Positions 39,262-47,027 of a stretch of DNA of 64,000 nt are shown in pieces. The translations under genes and the position numbers were made by a program. This stretch comes from Stenotrophomonas rhizophila (GTDB lineage Bacteria; Pseudomonadota; Gammaproteobacteria; Xanthomonadales; Xanthomonadaceae): contig NZ_CP007597.1 of NCBI RefSeq assembly GCF_000661955.1, positions 1,357,605 to 1,421,604 on the forward strand. Reading direction: 5' to 3'. The stretch's first letter is position 1; each line of letters begins with the position of its first letter. The notes beneath the pieces are model-generated. The model was not told the DNA's origin, ran no database searches, and saw nothing but the letters and a program-made list of their open reading frames with translations.

Positions 39262-39287
39262 TGTAACAACGCTGTTGCGGCGTTACA
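39262..39287 (+). promoter_or_regulatory. Candidate upstream activator site for the fap operon, proximal
   Basis: A 26-base imperfect dyad from TGTAAC to GTTACA with 11-base arms (nine of eleven complementary) around TGTT. The half-site TGTAAC also occurs within the distal site, which suggests the same protein binds both. It is centred about 65 bases upstream of the promoter. Confidence 0.5.
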
Positions 39288-39330
39288 CCCTGGGCGGCGG
39301 CGAAGGCCCGTGTTTGCTCGCGTGTGGAGT

Positions 39331-39345
39331 TGGCACGATTGCTGC
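39331..39345 (+). promoter_or_regulatory. Sigma54 (-24/-12) promoter of the fap operon
   Basis: TGGCACG-ATTG-CTGC matches the consensus TGGCACG-N4-TTGC at every position except one (C for T). The GG and GC dinucleotides have the required spacing. Transcription should begin near 39357, giving a leader of about 20 bases to fapA. A sigma54 activator gene lies at the other end of the operon. Confidence 0.85.
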
Positions 39346-39377
39346 GTTACCCCTCCGCATGTTTCGAGGAGGGCGCC

Positions 39378-39917
39378 ATGGACAGCGTTGTTGCACACCG
39401 CACCACCACCACCACCACCACCGCACTCTGGCTGCTCGCCACCGCGCTGGCCCTGCCGATGGCCGCCCAGGCCTCCGGCGCACGCCAGGGCGTCAAAGCA
39501 CAGCCCGGTGAAATCGTCCTCCTGCGCGACGTCTCCGCCCGGCCGGCCTACCGGCCCGCGCCTCCCGGCATGGCCCTCATCGCCGACCCCTCGCCCAAGC
39601 GCGAAGTCAGCCAGGCCCTGGGCACCTCCACCGGCATGGACGAACTCAGCGACGACGACTATGCATCCCTGGGCTCCAACACCGGCGCCGGCGTAACCCA
39701 CACCCAGACCACCATCGAACGCGTCACCGGTACCAACGTCACCTCCACCCTGGGCAAAGTCACCGACAGCGGCATGCTCTCCGGCGGCCAGCTCAGCAAC
39801 GCCATCGGCGGGCCCATGGGCGCCGTCACTGGCGCCACCCGCGGCATCGGCGACCAGGTGCGCGGCGCGCTTGCGCAGTTCCCGCTCGGCCAACCTGCGG
39901 GCGGGCCCGGCAAATGA
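39378..39917 (+). CDS. fapA: FapA-like first protein of the amyloid operon
   Basis: 179 residues. The start at ATG 39378 follows GAGGAG and is about 20 bases into the predicted transcript. A run of seven Thr (encoded by seven ACC triplets) leads into a hydrophobic signal peptide ending near AAQASG. The mature part is hydrophilic with GSNTGAGVTHTQTTIERVTGTNV. No domain is recognisable; the name rests on its position, size and export signal ahead of fapB and fapC. In Pseudomonas FapA affects the proportion of FapB and FapC in fibres. It overlaps fapB by four bases. Confidence 0.65.
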   Translation: MDSVVAHRTTTTTTTALWLLATALALPMAAQASGARQGVKAQPGEIVLLRDVSARPAYRPAPPGMALIADPSPKREVSQALGTSTGMDELSDDDYASLGSNTGAGVTHTQTTIERVTGTNVTSTLGKVTDSGMLSGGQLSNAIGGPMGAVTGATRGIGDQVRGALAQFPLGQPAGGPGK

Positions 39918-40552
39918 ACCGCCTGCACCGCACCCTCCTGCTGGCCACCGTCATCGCATCGCCCCTGCCGCTCCACGCGCAGCAGCCCGATGACTACGCC
40001 ACCATGCTCACCTACCTCAATACCAGCCGCATCGACGGCCGCGCGCTGTCCGGCGCCGACGGTGCCATCACCGTCAACATGACCGCCGGCGACCTCAACC
40101 AGCAGGCCAACCTGCTTGGCATCGCCAACGGCACCAACGCACACATTGCCATCAACGCCCGCCAGCAACACAGCGCCAACCAGGTGCTCGGCGACGGCCC
40201 GATGGATGCCAGCGCCACCATCGGCGGACAGGCACTGAGCGGCGCCCGCGGCGTCGCCATGATCAACCAGGCCAGCGGGGCCGGCAACGCGACGCTCAAC
40301 GTCGTCACCGCCACGCTGGCGCAACAGGGCATACGCGAGTCGAACGACGAGGCCCTGGCCTCATCGGGGGCGCTCGTGTCAGCAGGGGGGCAGGCGGCCG
40401 TCACTCGCGGCCGGCCGGCCGGAACCCGCAGCGTGGCGGTGGAAGCCACCGCGCTGCAGGGCTTCGACGGCGTCCTGCAACTCAATCAGATCGCGGGATC
40501 CGGCAACGCCACCGCCAATCAACTGAGCATCTCGGTGCAGTCCACCCCGTGA
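39914..40552 (+). CDS. fapB: FapB-like minor amyloid subunit
   Basis: 212 residues. A signal peptide ends near LHAQ (residue 23). Three imperfect repeats of about 28-30 residues begin with AL-S/Q-G (residues 44-71, 107-136, 180-208) and share the pattern ALxG..G...N..aG..N...N, typical of curlin and Fap subunits where Asn/Gln ladders stack in cross-beta cores. They are separated by linkers of about 35-45 residues. FapB is regarded as the nucleator of Fap fibres. The gene overlaps fapA by four bases. No cysteine is present. Confidence 0.78.
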   Translation: MNRLHRTLLLATVIASPLPLHAQQPDDYATMLTYLNTSRIDGRALSGADGAITVNMTAGDLNQQANLLGIANGTNAHIAINARQQHSANQVLGDGPMDASATIGGQALSGARGVAMINQASGAGNATLNVVTATLAQQGIRESNDEALASSGALVSAGGQAAVTRGRPAGTRSVAVEATALQGFDGVLQLNQIAGSGNATANQLSISVQSTP

Positions 40553-40596
40553 GTAGTCACATCCACCCGATTGTCTGTGATGAGAGAGAGGGCACC

Positions 40597-42006
40597 ATGA
40601 ACACCAACATGAAACGGACCGTACTTGCGCTGGCCATTGCCGCCGCGTCTGCTTCCGCCGGCGCCAACGGCTGGGGCAACGATCGCGACAACCAGAACCA
40701 GAATGCGAACATCAACCACGTCCACAACGTGACCGAGACGCGCACCAACACCAATACCAACACCGATACGGATACCGATTCGCGTACCTGGAACCGGACC
40801 CGCAACACCACCACCAACAACAACTCCACCAGCAATACCACCGTCAACAGCAACGTCACCCGCAACCGCAACGTTACGGTGAACGAGAACAGCAACATCC
40901 AGGCTGACGAGCGCAAGGAAAAGAACAACCACGGCGTCGACGTGAACCTTGAAAAGGACATGCGCCTGAGCTCGGATGTGAACTTCTCCGGCGACCCGGA
41001 AATCACCGGCTCGATCGACCTCGATTCGGCCGCGATCGCCATCATCGACAACCGCCAGTCGATCACCAACAACAACGCCGCCAACAGCCTGGTCACCAAC
41101 AGCGCCTCGATCGCCGATGACGTCGGCGCCGATGCCTCCGGCAACCTCGGCTTCAACGTGGCAGCCGGCGACAACAACGCGCAGGACAACGCCGCCTCGC
41201 TGTCCGCGGCAGACGCCTCCTTCAGCTTCGGCATGGCCGACGCCGAAGTGTTCGTCAACCAGTACGGCGCGGGCAACACCACCCTCAACTCCGGCGTGAC
41301 CAACGCTGCGGGCCTGGGCGGCAATGCCTTCAGCGGCGCCTCGGGCAACATCGGTGCCAACGTCGCCTCGGGCAACAACAACGAGCAGAAGAATGCGCTC
41401 GCTGCCTCCGTGGCCACCAGTGCCTATGCCACCTCGAGCATCAGCTCCAACCAGGTATCCACCGGCAACACCGTTGCCAACGCCGGCTACCTGCGCTCCA
41501 TGACCGACACCGTCAACGTCAGCCTGCGTGGGCGCGTGGCCGGTGGCACGCTCGCCGTCGGCGCCGGTACCTACAGCGGCAGCGGCAATGCGTACCAGAA
41601 GGACAACTACTACCTGGATACCTGGAATGGTGAACTCGACCATCCGAGTGGCAATGCAACCGGCCACATCGACATGGACAACGAGATCCAGAATGCAACG
41701 GCCAACCCGAACCGGGAAGGCGTGGGCGGTATCGCCTTTGATACCGATGAGAGCGGCACCAGCCGGTTCGTCGAACTCGGCGTGGCCGATCTGTATGCCA
41801 GCTTGAGCGGCACCGTGTCCACCACCCGCTGGGTGAACGTGGATGCGACCAACACCGCGGCGTTGTCCGGCAGTGCGTTCTCCGGCGCCTCCGGCAACAT
41901 CGGGGTGAACGTGGCCTCCGGTACCGGCAACCTGCAGGCCAACAGTCTGGCCCTGGCAGTTGCCCAGCCGTCCACCGGGGGCGGTGGCGGCGGCACCGGC
42001 GAGTAA
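40597..42006 (+). CDS. fapC: FapC-like major amyloid subunit
   Basis: 469 residues, longer than Pseudomonas FapC as I recall it. After the signal peptide (to about SAGA) comes a strikingly Asn/Thr-rich segment (residues 31-101), then three amyloid repeats (171-205, 243-275, 426-456) with the pattern FSGASGNIG.NVASG..N.Q.N, separated by linkers of about 37 and 150 residues. The last residues are a Gly-rich tail. There is no cysteine, whereas I recall a C-terminal CxxC in Pseudomonas FapC. ATG 40597 follows a purine-rich GAGAGAGGG. Unusually low-complexity and AAC-rich compared with its neighbours. Confidence 0.8.
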   Translation: MNTNMKRTVLALAIAAASASAGANGWGNDRDNQNQNANINHVHNVTETRTNTNTNTDTDTDSRTWNRTRNTTTNNNSTSNTTVNSNVTRNRNVTVNENSNIQADERKEKNNHGVDVNLEKDMRLSSDVNFSGDPEITGSIDLDSAAIAIIDNRQSITNNNAANSLVTNSASIADDVGADASGNLGFNVAAGDNNAQDNAASLSAADASFSFGMADAEVFVNQYGAGNTTLNSGVTNAAGLGGNAFSGASGNIGANVASGNNNEQKNALAASVATSAYATSSISSNQVSTGNTVANAGYLRSMTDTVNVSLRGRVAGGTLAVGAGTYSGSGNAYQKDNYYLDTWNGELDHPSGNATGHIDMDNEIQNATANPNREGVGGIAFDTDESGTSRFVELGVADLYASLSGTVSTTRWVNVDATNTAALSGSAFSGASGNIGVNVASGTGNLQANSLALAVAQPSTGGGGGGTGE

Positions 42007-42048
42007 GTTTGTCCGTTTTCGCAAGCAGTACGCGTTGAGCGCAACAAA

Positions 42049-42118
42049 CCCGGCCATCCGCCAATGGCCGGGCCCCCGGGGGCCCCTGTCCCATTCTCCC
42101 CCTTTGGGGCAGGGGCTC
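42049..42118 (+). promoter_or_regulatory. Multi-hairpin spacer between fapC and fapD
   Basis: The 135-base gap between fapC and fapD holds three foldable units in a row: CCCGGCCAT/ATGGCCGGG (42049-42072), the perfect palindrome GCCCCCGGGGGC, and GCCCCTG...CAGGGGC around CCCCCTTTGGGG. None has a T tract. It could act as a stabilising or partly terminating element that makes fapC message more abundant than fapDEF; that is inference. Confidence 0.55.
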
Positions 42119-42141
42119 CTTCCTTATCCGGAGCCACGCCA

Positions 42142-42840
42142 ATGTTCAAGCACGCGCTGTACGGGTCGTTGTTGCTGCTGATGCTGCCGTTCGGCGCCGC
42201 GCGTGCCGGCGATGTCGGCTTCAGTGGCGTGCTGCCCAACGGCGCGGTGCTGACCCAGCGTGTGGAAAGCATGCAGGAACGGCGCTTCCGCAACGTGGTG
42301 CGGCAACACACCGATTACAGCTGTGGCGCGGCGGCCCTGGCCACGATCCTGCGATACGCCTACCACCTGGAGGCGGACGAAGGAACGGTGATCGAAGGCA
42401 TGATGGGGGTTTCGGACCCGCAACTGGTCCACCAGCGGGGGTTCTCGCTGCTGGACATCAAACGTTACGTTGAATCGATGGGCATGCGCGGACGCGGCTA
42501 CCGCGTCAACGAAGAGCGCCTGCGCTCACTGCGCGTGCCCGGTCTGGTGTTGATGGATGTGCGTGGCTTCCGCCATTTCGTGGTCCTCAAGCAGGTCCGC
42601 AACGATGTGGTGGACGTGGCCGACCCGATCCTGGGCAACCGCAGCATTCCCGTCAGCGAATTTCTGCAGGCGTGGCCGTCGCGCGCCGTGTTCATCGTGA
42701 TCGGGAGTGACTTCGATCGCAACACGGTGCTGCTGCAGCCCGGCGAACGGCCCAGTGCGCGCTCGCTGTATGCCCGGCAGGGGCCGATCACCGACGCGGA
42801 GTTGGTGGATTTCGGCTTCACCCATGCCGACTTGTTCTAG
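42142..42840 (+). CDS. fapD: FapD-like C39 peptidase
   Basis: 232 residues with a signal peptide to about ARAG (residue 23), so it acts in the periplasm. The papain-like C39 triad is visible: Cys61 in DYSCGAAALATIL, His145 in GFRHFVVLK and Asp161 in VADPILG. C39 peptidases cut leader peptides at double-Gly sites in ABC exporters; the free-standing FapD is required for Fap assembly in Pseudomonas. It begins 135 bases after fapC and is followed by fapE after eight bases, so fapDE are translated together. Confidence 0.85.
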   Translation: MFKHALYGSLLLLMLPFGAARAGDVGFSGVLPNGAVLTQRVESMQERRFRNVVRQHTDYSCGAAALATILRYAYHLEADEGTVIEGMMGVSDPQLVHQRGFSLLDIKRYVESMGMRGRGYRVNEERLRSLRVPGLVLMDVRGFRHFVVLKQVRNDVVDVADPILGNRSIPVSEFLQAWPSRAVFIVIGSDFDRNTVLLQPGERPSARSLYARQGPITDAELVDFGFTHADLF

Positions 42841-42848
42841 GAGGCACC

Positions 42849-43607
42849 ATGAATATCGCACGCTGGACGCACGGTGTATTGCTGCTGACCCTGCTGGGGG
42901 CCCTGCCGGCACACGCCGATGAAGGACGGCCCGGCAAGGGCCTCAGTGAAATCCCCGATCCCGAACTGAGCCTGATGCGCGGGCGCTACACGGTCAATGG
43001 CAGTAGCGTGGCGTGGTTCGGGGTGACCATGATCACCCAGTGGAACAGCGGCAACCAGGCCGCCACCAGCGCGCTCACCCTGGGCATGGATTTCCGTGCC
43101 GGCGGTGCGCCGAAGGTGAGCTTCACCCCGTCGGTGACGGTCACTGCCGCCGATGCGCCGCTGCCGGTCTCCACCGGGCGCAGCATCGATGCCAGCGGCC
43201 TGCAGAACGTGGCCGGGTTGACCCAGAGCATCCAGGTTGCCGGTGACGGCAACGTGGCCAGCAATACCACCCACCTCAACGTGCGCGACGGCGATGCACC
43301 CGCACCGGCGGCGCAGGGCCAGCACCTGGCCAGCCTGCAGCAGGGCGGGGTCAGCGCGGTGGCGCAACTGGACGGCAACAACGCCAAGGTGCAGCTGCAG
43401 ATCGACGGCGTCGGCGCGGTACAGCAGTGGATCCGCAGCGGCAGTGTCGGGCAGAGCATCGCCCTGGGCAGCGACGGCCAGGCCGTAAGCAATCGCATGC
43501 AGATCGATCTTGTCCGGCAATCGCTGGCCAGCAACGTCCCGCTCAGCCAGAACGTGGCCCAGGCGATGACGCTGGTGCGGGGTGTCGGCATGGGTCCCGG
43601 CCAGTAG
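42849..43607 (+). CDS. fapE: FapE-like protein
   Basis: 252 residues. A signal peptide ends near AHAD (residue 24). The mature protein has no enzyme motif; it contains two stretches similar in style to the amyloid repeats (SIDASGLQNVAGLTQSIQVAGDGNVASN and SGSVGQSIALGSDGQAVSNRM; key part Q..QVAGDGN and Q.IALGSDG) consistent with FapE, a minor component of Fap fibres or of the export machinery. Its start lies eight bases after fapD with GAGGCACC ahead of the ATG. The assignment leans on gene order. Confidence 0.72.
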   Translation: MNIARWTHGVLLLTLLGALPAHADEGRPGKGLSEIPDPELSLMRGRYTVNGSSVAWFGVTMITQWNSGNQAATSALTLGMDFRAGGAPKVSFTPSVTVTAADAPLPVSTGRSIDASGLQNVAGLTQSIQVAGDGNVASNTTHLNVRDGDAPAPAAQGQHLASLQQGGVSAVAQLDGNNAKVQLQIDGVGAVQQWIRSGSVGQSIALGSDGQAVSNRMQIDLVRQSLASNVPLSQNVAQAMTLVRGVGMGPGQ

Positions 43608-43655
43608 TCCCCGTGGCCGGGCAGGGGGAGTGACACCACAACGTGGACCAAGGCA

Positions 43656-44960
43656 ATGCATACCTCGACACGCGTAACACCGCTGGCGCTGGCGGCGCTG
43701 GCACTGATGGCCGCGGCCGGCGCGCATGCGCAGGCCGCGCCGGCCGATGAGGCCGACGTCAAGGCGCTGATCGCGCAGCTGGAAACCCTCAAGGCCAACT
43801 ACGCGCAGGAAGTGCGCCGGTTGCGCGAACTGGACATGCAGGTGCAGGCGATGCAGGCCCGGCTCACGGGCAAGACCGCGCCGGTGGCCGGTGCAGCCCC
43901 GCCACCCCCACCGCTGCCCGCCGGTACCCCGGCCGCCCCCGCCAGCGCGGACGGCTACGCCAGCAGCGCCGAAGAGGCGCAGCAGGCCAAGCAGGCCTCG
44001 CGGCGCAGCGTGGATGACGTGAAGCAACAGCAGGCGGCGTTGTTCAGCCGACGCTTCACCGTGGAAAACAGCCTCACCTACTCGCGCTATGACCGCAAGC
44101 AGGTGACGCTCAACGGCTTCCTGGCGCTGGATGCGATCTTCCTGGGCAACATCGCCATCGAGAACGTCGAGTCGGACACGCTCACCTACAACCTGGCCGC
44201 GCGCTGGGGCGTGAGCCCCCGGCTTACCCTGAACCTGGACGTGCCCTACCTGGCGCGCAAGACCGTGTTCCAGAAGGGCGGTGCCGGCGGTTCGGCCGCG
44301 GCGATCGCCCAGGAAGAGACCACCGGCAACGGCATCGGGGATGTTGGCCTGAGCGCCAACTACCGGCTGTTCGCCGAGCATGGTCGCTGGCCGGAAACGG
44401 TGCTTACCGTAGGCGCGACCGCACCCACCGGACGCGCGCCGTATGGCCTGGACTGGAAGGTGCTGGAGCGCGACGACGATGACTTCATCCGTTTCGCGGT
44501 GCCCGAACAGCAGCCCACCGGCAACGGGGTGTGGCAGGCCAACGTGGGCCTGTCGGCGGTGAAGACCGCCGACCCGGCGATCCTGTTCGCCAATATCGGC
44601 TACATCCATTCCTTCCCGCGCAGCTTCGACGACCTGGATGCCAACCCGGATACGGTCAACCCGGGCGAGGTGAAGCTGGGCGGGTCGTACTACTTCGGTG
44701 CGGGCGTGGCATTCGCCTTCAACGAGCGCACCAGCCTGAGCATTTCCTTCAGCGACAAGCTGAGCAGCCGGGCCTCCACGCGCTACCGCGATGGGCAGTG
44801 GTTCAAGGTGATCGGCAGCGACGCCAACGCTGGCACGCTGAACCTGGGCATCACTTACGCGCTGAACCGCAATACCACGCTGGTGAGCCTGCTGGGCATC
44901 GGCCTGACCCCGGACGCGCCCGACTTCACCCTCGCCTTCAAAGTGCCGTACATGCTGTGA
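43656..44960 (+). CDS. fapF: FapF-like outer-membrane amyloid secretin
   Basis: 434 residues. After the signal peptide (to about AHAQ, residue 26) comes a charged coiled coil (about 33-71: heptads with Leu/Val in AQLETLKANYAQEVRRLRELD and following), a Pro/Ala linker (72-115) and a beta barrel from about residue 118 to the end. In Pseudomonas FapF is a trimeric barrel with an N-terminal coiled-coil plug that opens to let Fap subunits out; the domain order here is the same. The gene closes the operon and converges with the sigma54 activator gene, with element A2 in between. Confidence 0.85.
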   Translation: MHTSTRVTPLALAALALMAAAGAHAQAAPADEADVKALIAQLETLKANYAQEVRRLRELDMQVQAMQARLTGKTAPVAGAAPPPPPLPAGTPAAPASADGYASSAEEAQQAKQASRRSVDDVKQQQAALFSRRFTVENSLTYSRYDRKQVTLNGFLALDAIFLGNIAIENVESDTLTYNLAARWGVSPRLTLNLDVPYLARKTVFQKGGAGGSAAAIAQEETTGNGIGDVGLSANYRLFAEHGRWPETVLTVGATAPTGRAPYGLDWKVLERDDDDFIRFAVPEQQPTGNGVWQANVGLSAVKTADPAILFANIGYIHSFPRSFDDLDANPDTVNPGEVKLGGSYYFGAGVAFAFNERTSLSISFSDKLSSRASTRYRDGQWFKVIGSDANAGTLNLGITYALNRNTTLVSLLGIGLTPDAPDFTLAFKVPYML

Positions 44961-45005
44961 GTGGCGGGGTGTGCGGCTCCGTTCGGGCGTGCCGGCAGCG
45001 TCGGG

Positions 45006-45109
45006 GCCCCTCGGCGGCCGGCAGGCCCTTGTGCAAATGTCCCCCGGCCGACGCCTGCGCGTCGGCCTCCTCCTTTATTTTGCCAAGGACCTGCCGGCCG
45101 CCAAGGGGC
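45006..45109 (+). repeat. Large palindromic element A2 (solo copy)
   Basis: 104 bases between the convergent 3' ends of fapF and the regulator gene. The arms are 26 bases with two mismatches (GCCCC..GGCGGCCGGCAGG.CCTTG), the core reads GCAAATGTCCCCCGG and CCTCCTCCTTTATTTTGC, and the apical hairpin is GGCCGACGC/GCGTCGGCC with loop CTGC. The left flank (CTCCGTTCGGGCG...AGCGT) resembles that of the composite modules. It could serve as a two-way terminator. Confidence 0.8.
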
Positions 45110-45195
45110 TCGGCTTGCAGGATGCAACGGCGCGCTCTGCTGCCGGCTGCGAAGGTCGGTGTCGTTCGGCGCGCGACAGCTGTCGGTAGATCTGC

Positions 45196-46533
45196 TCAGC
45201 GCAACTCGGGGAGGGCCAGCTGGTGTTTGCGGCAGAGTCGGTAGACCGTTACCCGTGAGACCTGCATGTCGCGGGCGCAGGCGGTGATGTTGAATTCGTT
45301 CTGGCGCAGCGCGTGCAGCAGCGCGTCGCGTTCGGCCGATCTGCGTGCGTCATGCAGCAGCCGCTGCGGCATCTCCAGCTGCGCCGGCACCAGCTCCAGG
45401 TCGGCGGCACTGATCAGTTCGCCGTCGGTGACGATCGCCGCGCGCTGGATGCGGTTGAGCAGCTCACGCACGTTGCCTGGCCAGTGGAAGCGTTCCAGGG
45501 CGCGCCTGGCATCGGCGCTGAAGCCGCGTGCGCGGGTGACGTGGCGGTCGCGGAAGCTGGCCAGGAAGTGCTGGGCCAGCAGCAGGATGTCGCTGCCGCG
45601 GTCGCGCAGTGGCGGTAGCGGCAGGCGCAGGACATTCAAGCGGTAGAACAGGTCGCGGCGGAACTGGCCGCGCTCCACCGCCTGTTCCAGGTCGACGTGG
45701 GTGGCGGCCAGCACGCGAACGTCCACCGCCAGCGGCTTGTTGCTGCCGACCCGTTCGACAGTGCCTTCCTGCAGCACGCGCAGCAGATTGGTCTGCGCAT
45801 CCAGTGGCAGGTCACCGATTTCATCGAGGAACACGGTGCCGCCGCTGGCGGTCTCGAACAGGCCCAGCCGGCGGTTGGCGGCGCCGGTGAAGGCGCCCCG
45901 TTCGTGGCCGAACAGTTCGGATTGGACCAACGCGGCCGGGATGGCGCCACAGTTGACGGCCAGGAACGGCCGGGCATGGCGCGGCGACAATGCGTGCAGG
46001 GCCTGGGCGGCCAGTTCCTTGCCGGTGCCGGTTTCGCCGGTGATCAGTACCGGCAGGTCGACCGGGGCGAATTTGCGGATGGCGCTGCGCGCGACCTGCA
46101 GGACGGGGCTGTCGCCGATGAGCTGCTGCGGTCCGTGCGTGGGCGGCTGCTTGGCATCGCCAGCCAGTTGCTGGAGGCGCTGGACGATGCGGGCCAGGTC
46201 CAGCGGCGCGGCAAAGGTTTCCACGCACACGGCCAGCAGTGCCTGCAGGGCGGGCGAGGGCGGCGGGGCGCCGGCGGGCAGGATGGCCAGCAGGGTCATG
46301 TGCCGGTGTTCGTCGAGCAGGGCCTGCAGGCGGGCCAGGTTGGCCGGCAAGGCGGTGCGCAGGTCGAGCAGGCCGACCACGTGGTCACTGCCGCGCATGC
46401 CGATGGCCACGCAGTCGTCGGTGGCGACGCCACGGACCTGCCAGCCTGCGGCCGCCAGGGCGGTGCGTTCGGCCGTCTGCGGAGACCCAAACCAGATTAC
46501 ACACCGGGCCGGAAATTCAGGGACTGCCGCCAT
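45196..46533 (-). CDS. Sigma54-dependent activator, VpsR-like
   Basis: 445 residues. The N-terminal 130 residues are a divergent receiver-like domain, resembling the front part of VpsR. An AAA+ domain follows with Walker A GETGTGKE (166-173), the sigma54-contacting GAFTGA (213-218), and Walker B VFLDEIGD. A Fis-type helix-turn-helix closes the protein (DMQVSRVTVYRLCRKH). It drives open-complex formation at -24/-12 promoters. Its gene converges with fapF, so it is the obvious candidate activator of the fap operon; in Vibrio, VpsR responds to c-di-GMP, but that property is not visible here. AAGGTG precedes the ATG. Confidence 0.88.
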   Translation of the reverse strand: MAAVPEFPARCVIWFGSPQTAERTALAAAGWQVRGVATDDCVAIGMRGSDHVVGLLDLRTALPANLARLQALLDEHRHMTLLAILPAGAPPPSPALQALLAVCVETFAAPLDLARIVQRLQQLAGDAKQPPTHGPQQLIGDSPVLQVARSAIRKFAPVDLPVLITGETGTGKELAAQALHALSPRHARPFLAVNCGAIPAALVQSELFGHERGAFTGAANRRLGLFETASGGTVFLDEIGDLPLDAQTNLLRVLQEGTVERVGSNKPLAVDVRVLAATHVDLEQAVERGQFRRDLFYRLNVLRLPLPPLRDRGSDILLLAQHFLASFRDRHVTRARGFSADARRALERFHWPGNVRELLNRIQRAAIVTDGELISAADLELVPAQLEMPQRLLHDARRSAERDALLHALRQNEFNITACARDMQVSRVTVYRLCRKHQLALPELR

Positions 46534-46758
46534 GCGTCACCTTGTAGACGAGGATCACGGGCGGAATCTGATGCTGGTCCGGTGGCCTTGGACGTGCCGC
46601 CCCACGTCCGGGTCCGCGGCCTGGACCGACGAGGCGGGCAGGCACTTGGTTTGCTGGCTGTTGCGTGTTCGACAATGAAGGACAACGCGGGTTGGGCGCG
46701 GTAGCGGCCAATAGGCGGGGTACGCAGAAACGTGCCTTGATGCTTTCCAGGCGCAGCC

Positions 46759-46886
46759 GTCGGTGGATCGGGCGCTGGGCCCCCATGCCCTTTCCGGCGA
46801 ATGTCCTCCGGCGTCGGCCTGCGGCCGCCCCCTCCCCCTTTATTTCGCCTCCAAGGGCATGGGGGCCCAGCGCCCGACCCACCGAC
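46759..46886 (+). repeat. Large palindromic element B2
   Basis: 128 bases. The 34-base arms (GTCGGTGG.TCGGGCGCTGGG...) have one mismatch. Core GCGAATGTCCTCCGG, apical CGGCC TGC GGCCG, then CCCCCTCCCCCTTTATTTCGC. Nearly the same as B1 in reverse orientation. Confidence 0.8.
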
Positions 46887-46928
46887 AGCGCCAGAAAAGC
46901 CTGGCTTCCCCTGCTTACCGCAAGCCGA

Positions 46929-47027
46929 GCCCCGTAGCGGCCGGTAGGCCCCTGGGCAAAATAAAGGAGGAGGCCGCCCCGCGGCCGGGGGACATTTGCG
47001 CCAGGGCCCTGCCGGCCGCTACGGGGC
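46929..47027 (-). repeat. Large palindromic element A3
   Basis: 99 bases, G-rich strand on top. On the minus strand the core is GCAAATGTCCCCCGG, apical hairpin GGCCGC/GCGGCC, then CCTCCTCCTTTATTTTGC. The arms run GCCCCGTAGCGGCCGG and onward with few mismatches. Confidence 0.8.

Noticed and set aside
38611..39377. Possible small genes in the 767-base gap before fap
   Set aside because: The open frames here cross the inverted repeat and the promoter region, lack ribosome-binding sites and have no recognisable sequence.
46665..46937. Small open frames over the B palindromes, giving similar peptides at 32068-32304 and here
   Set aside because: The similarity of the peptides comes from the DNA repeat. 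They have no ribosome-binding site and span both palindrome arms; such frames are often wrongly annotated as hypothetical proteins.
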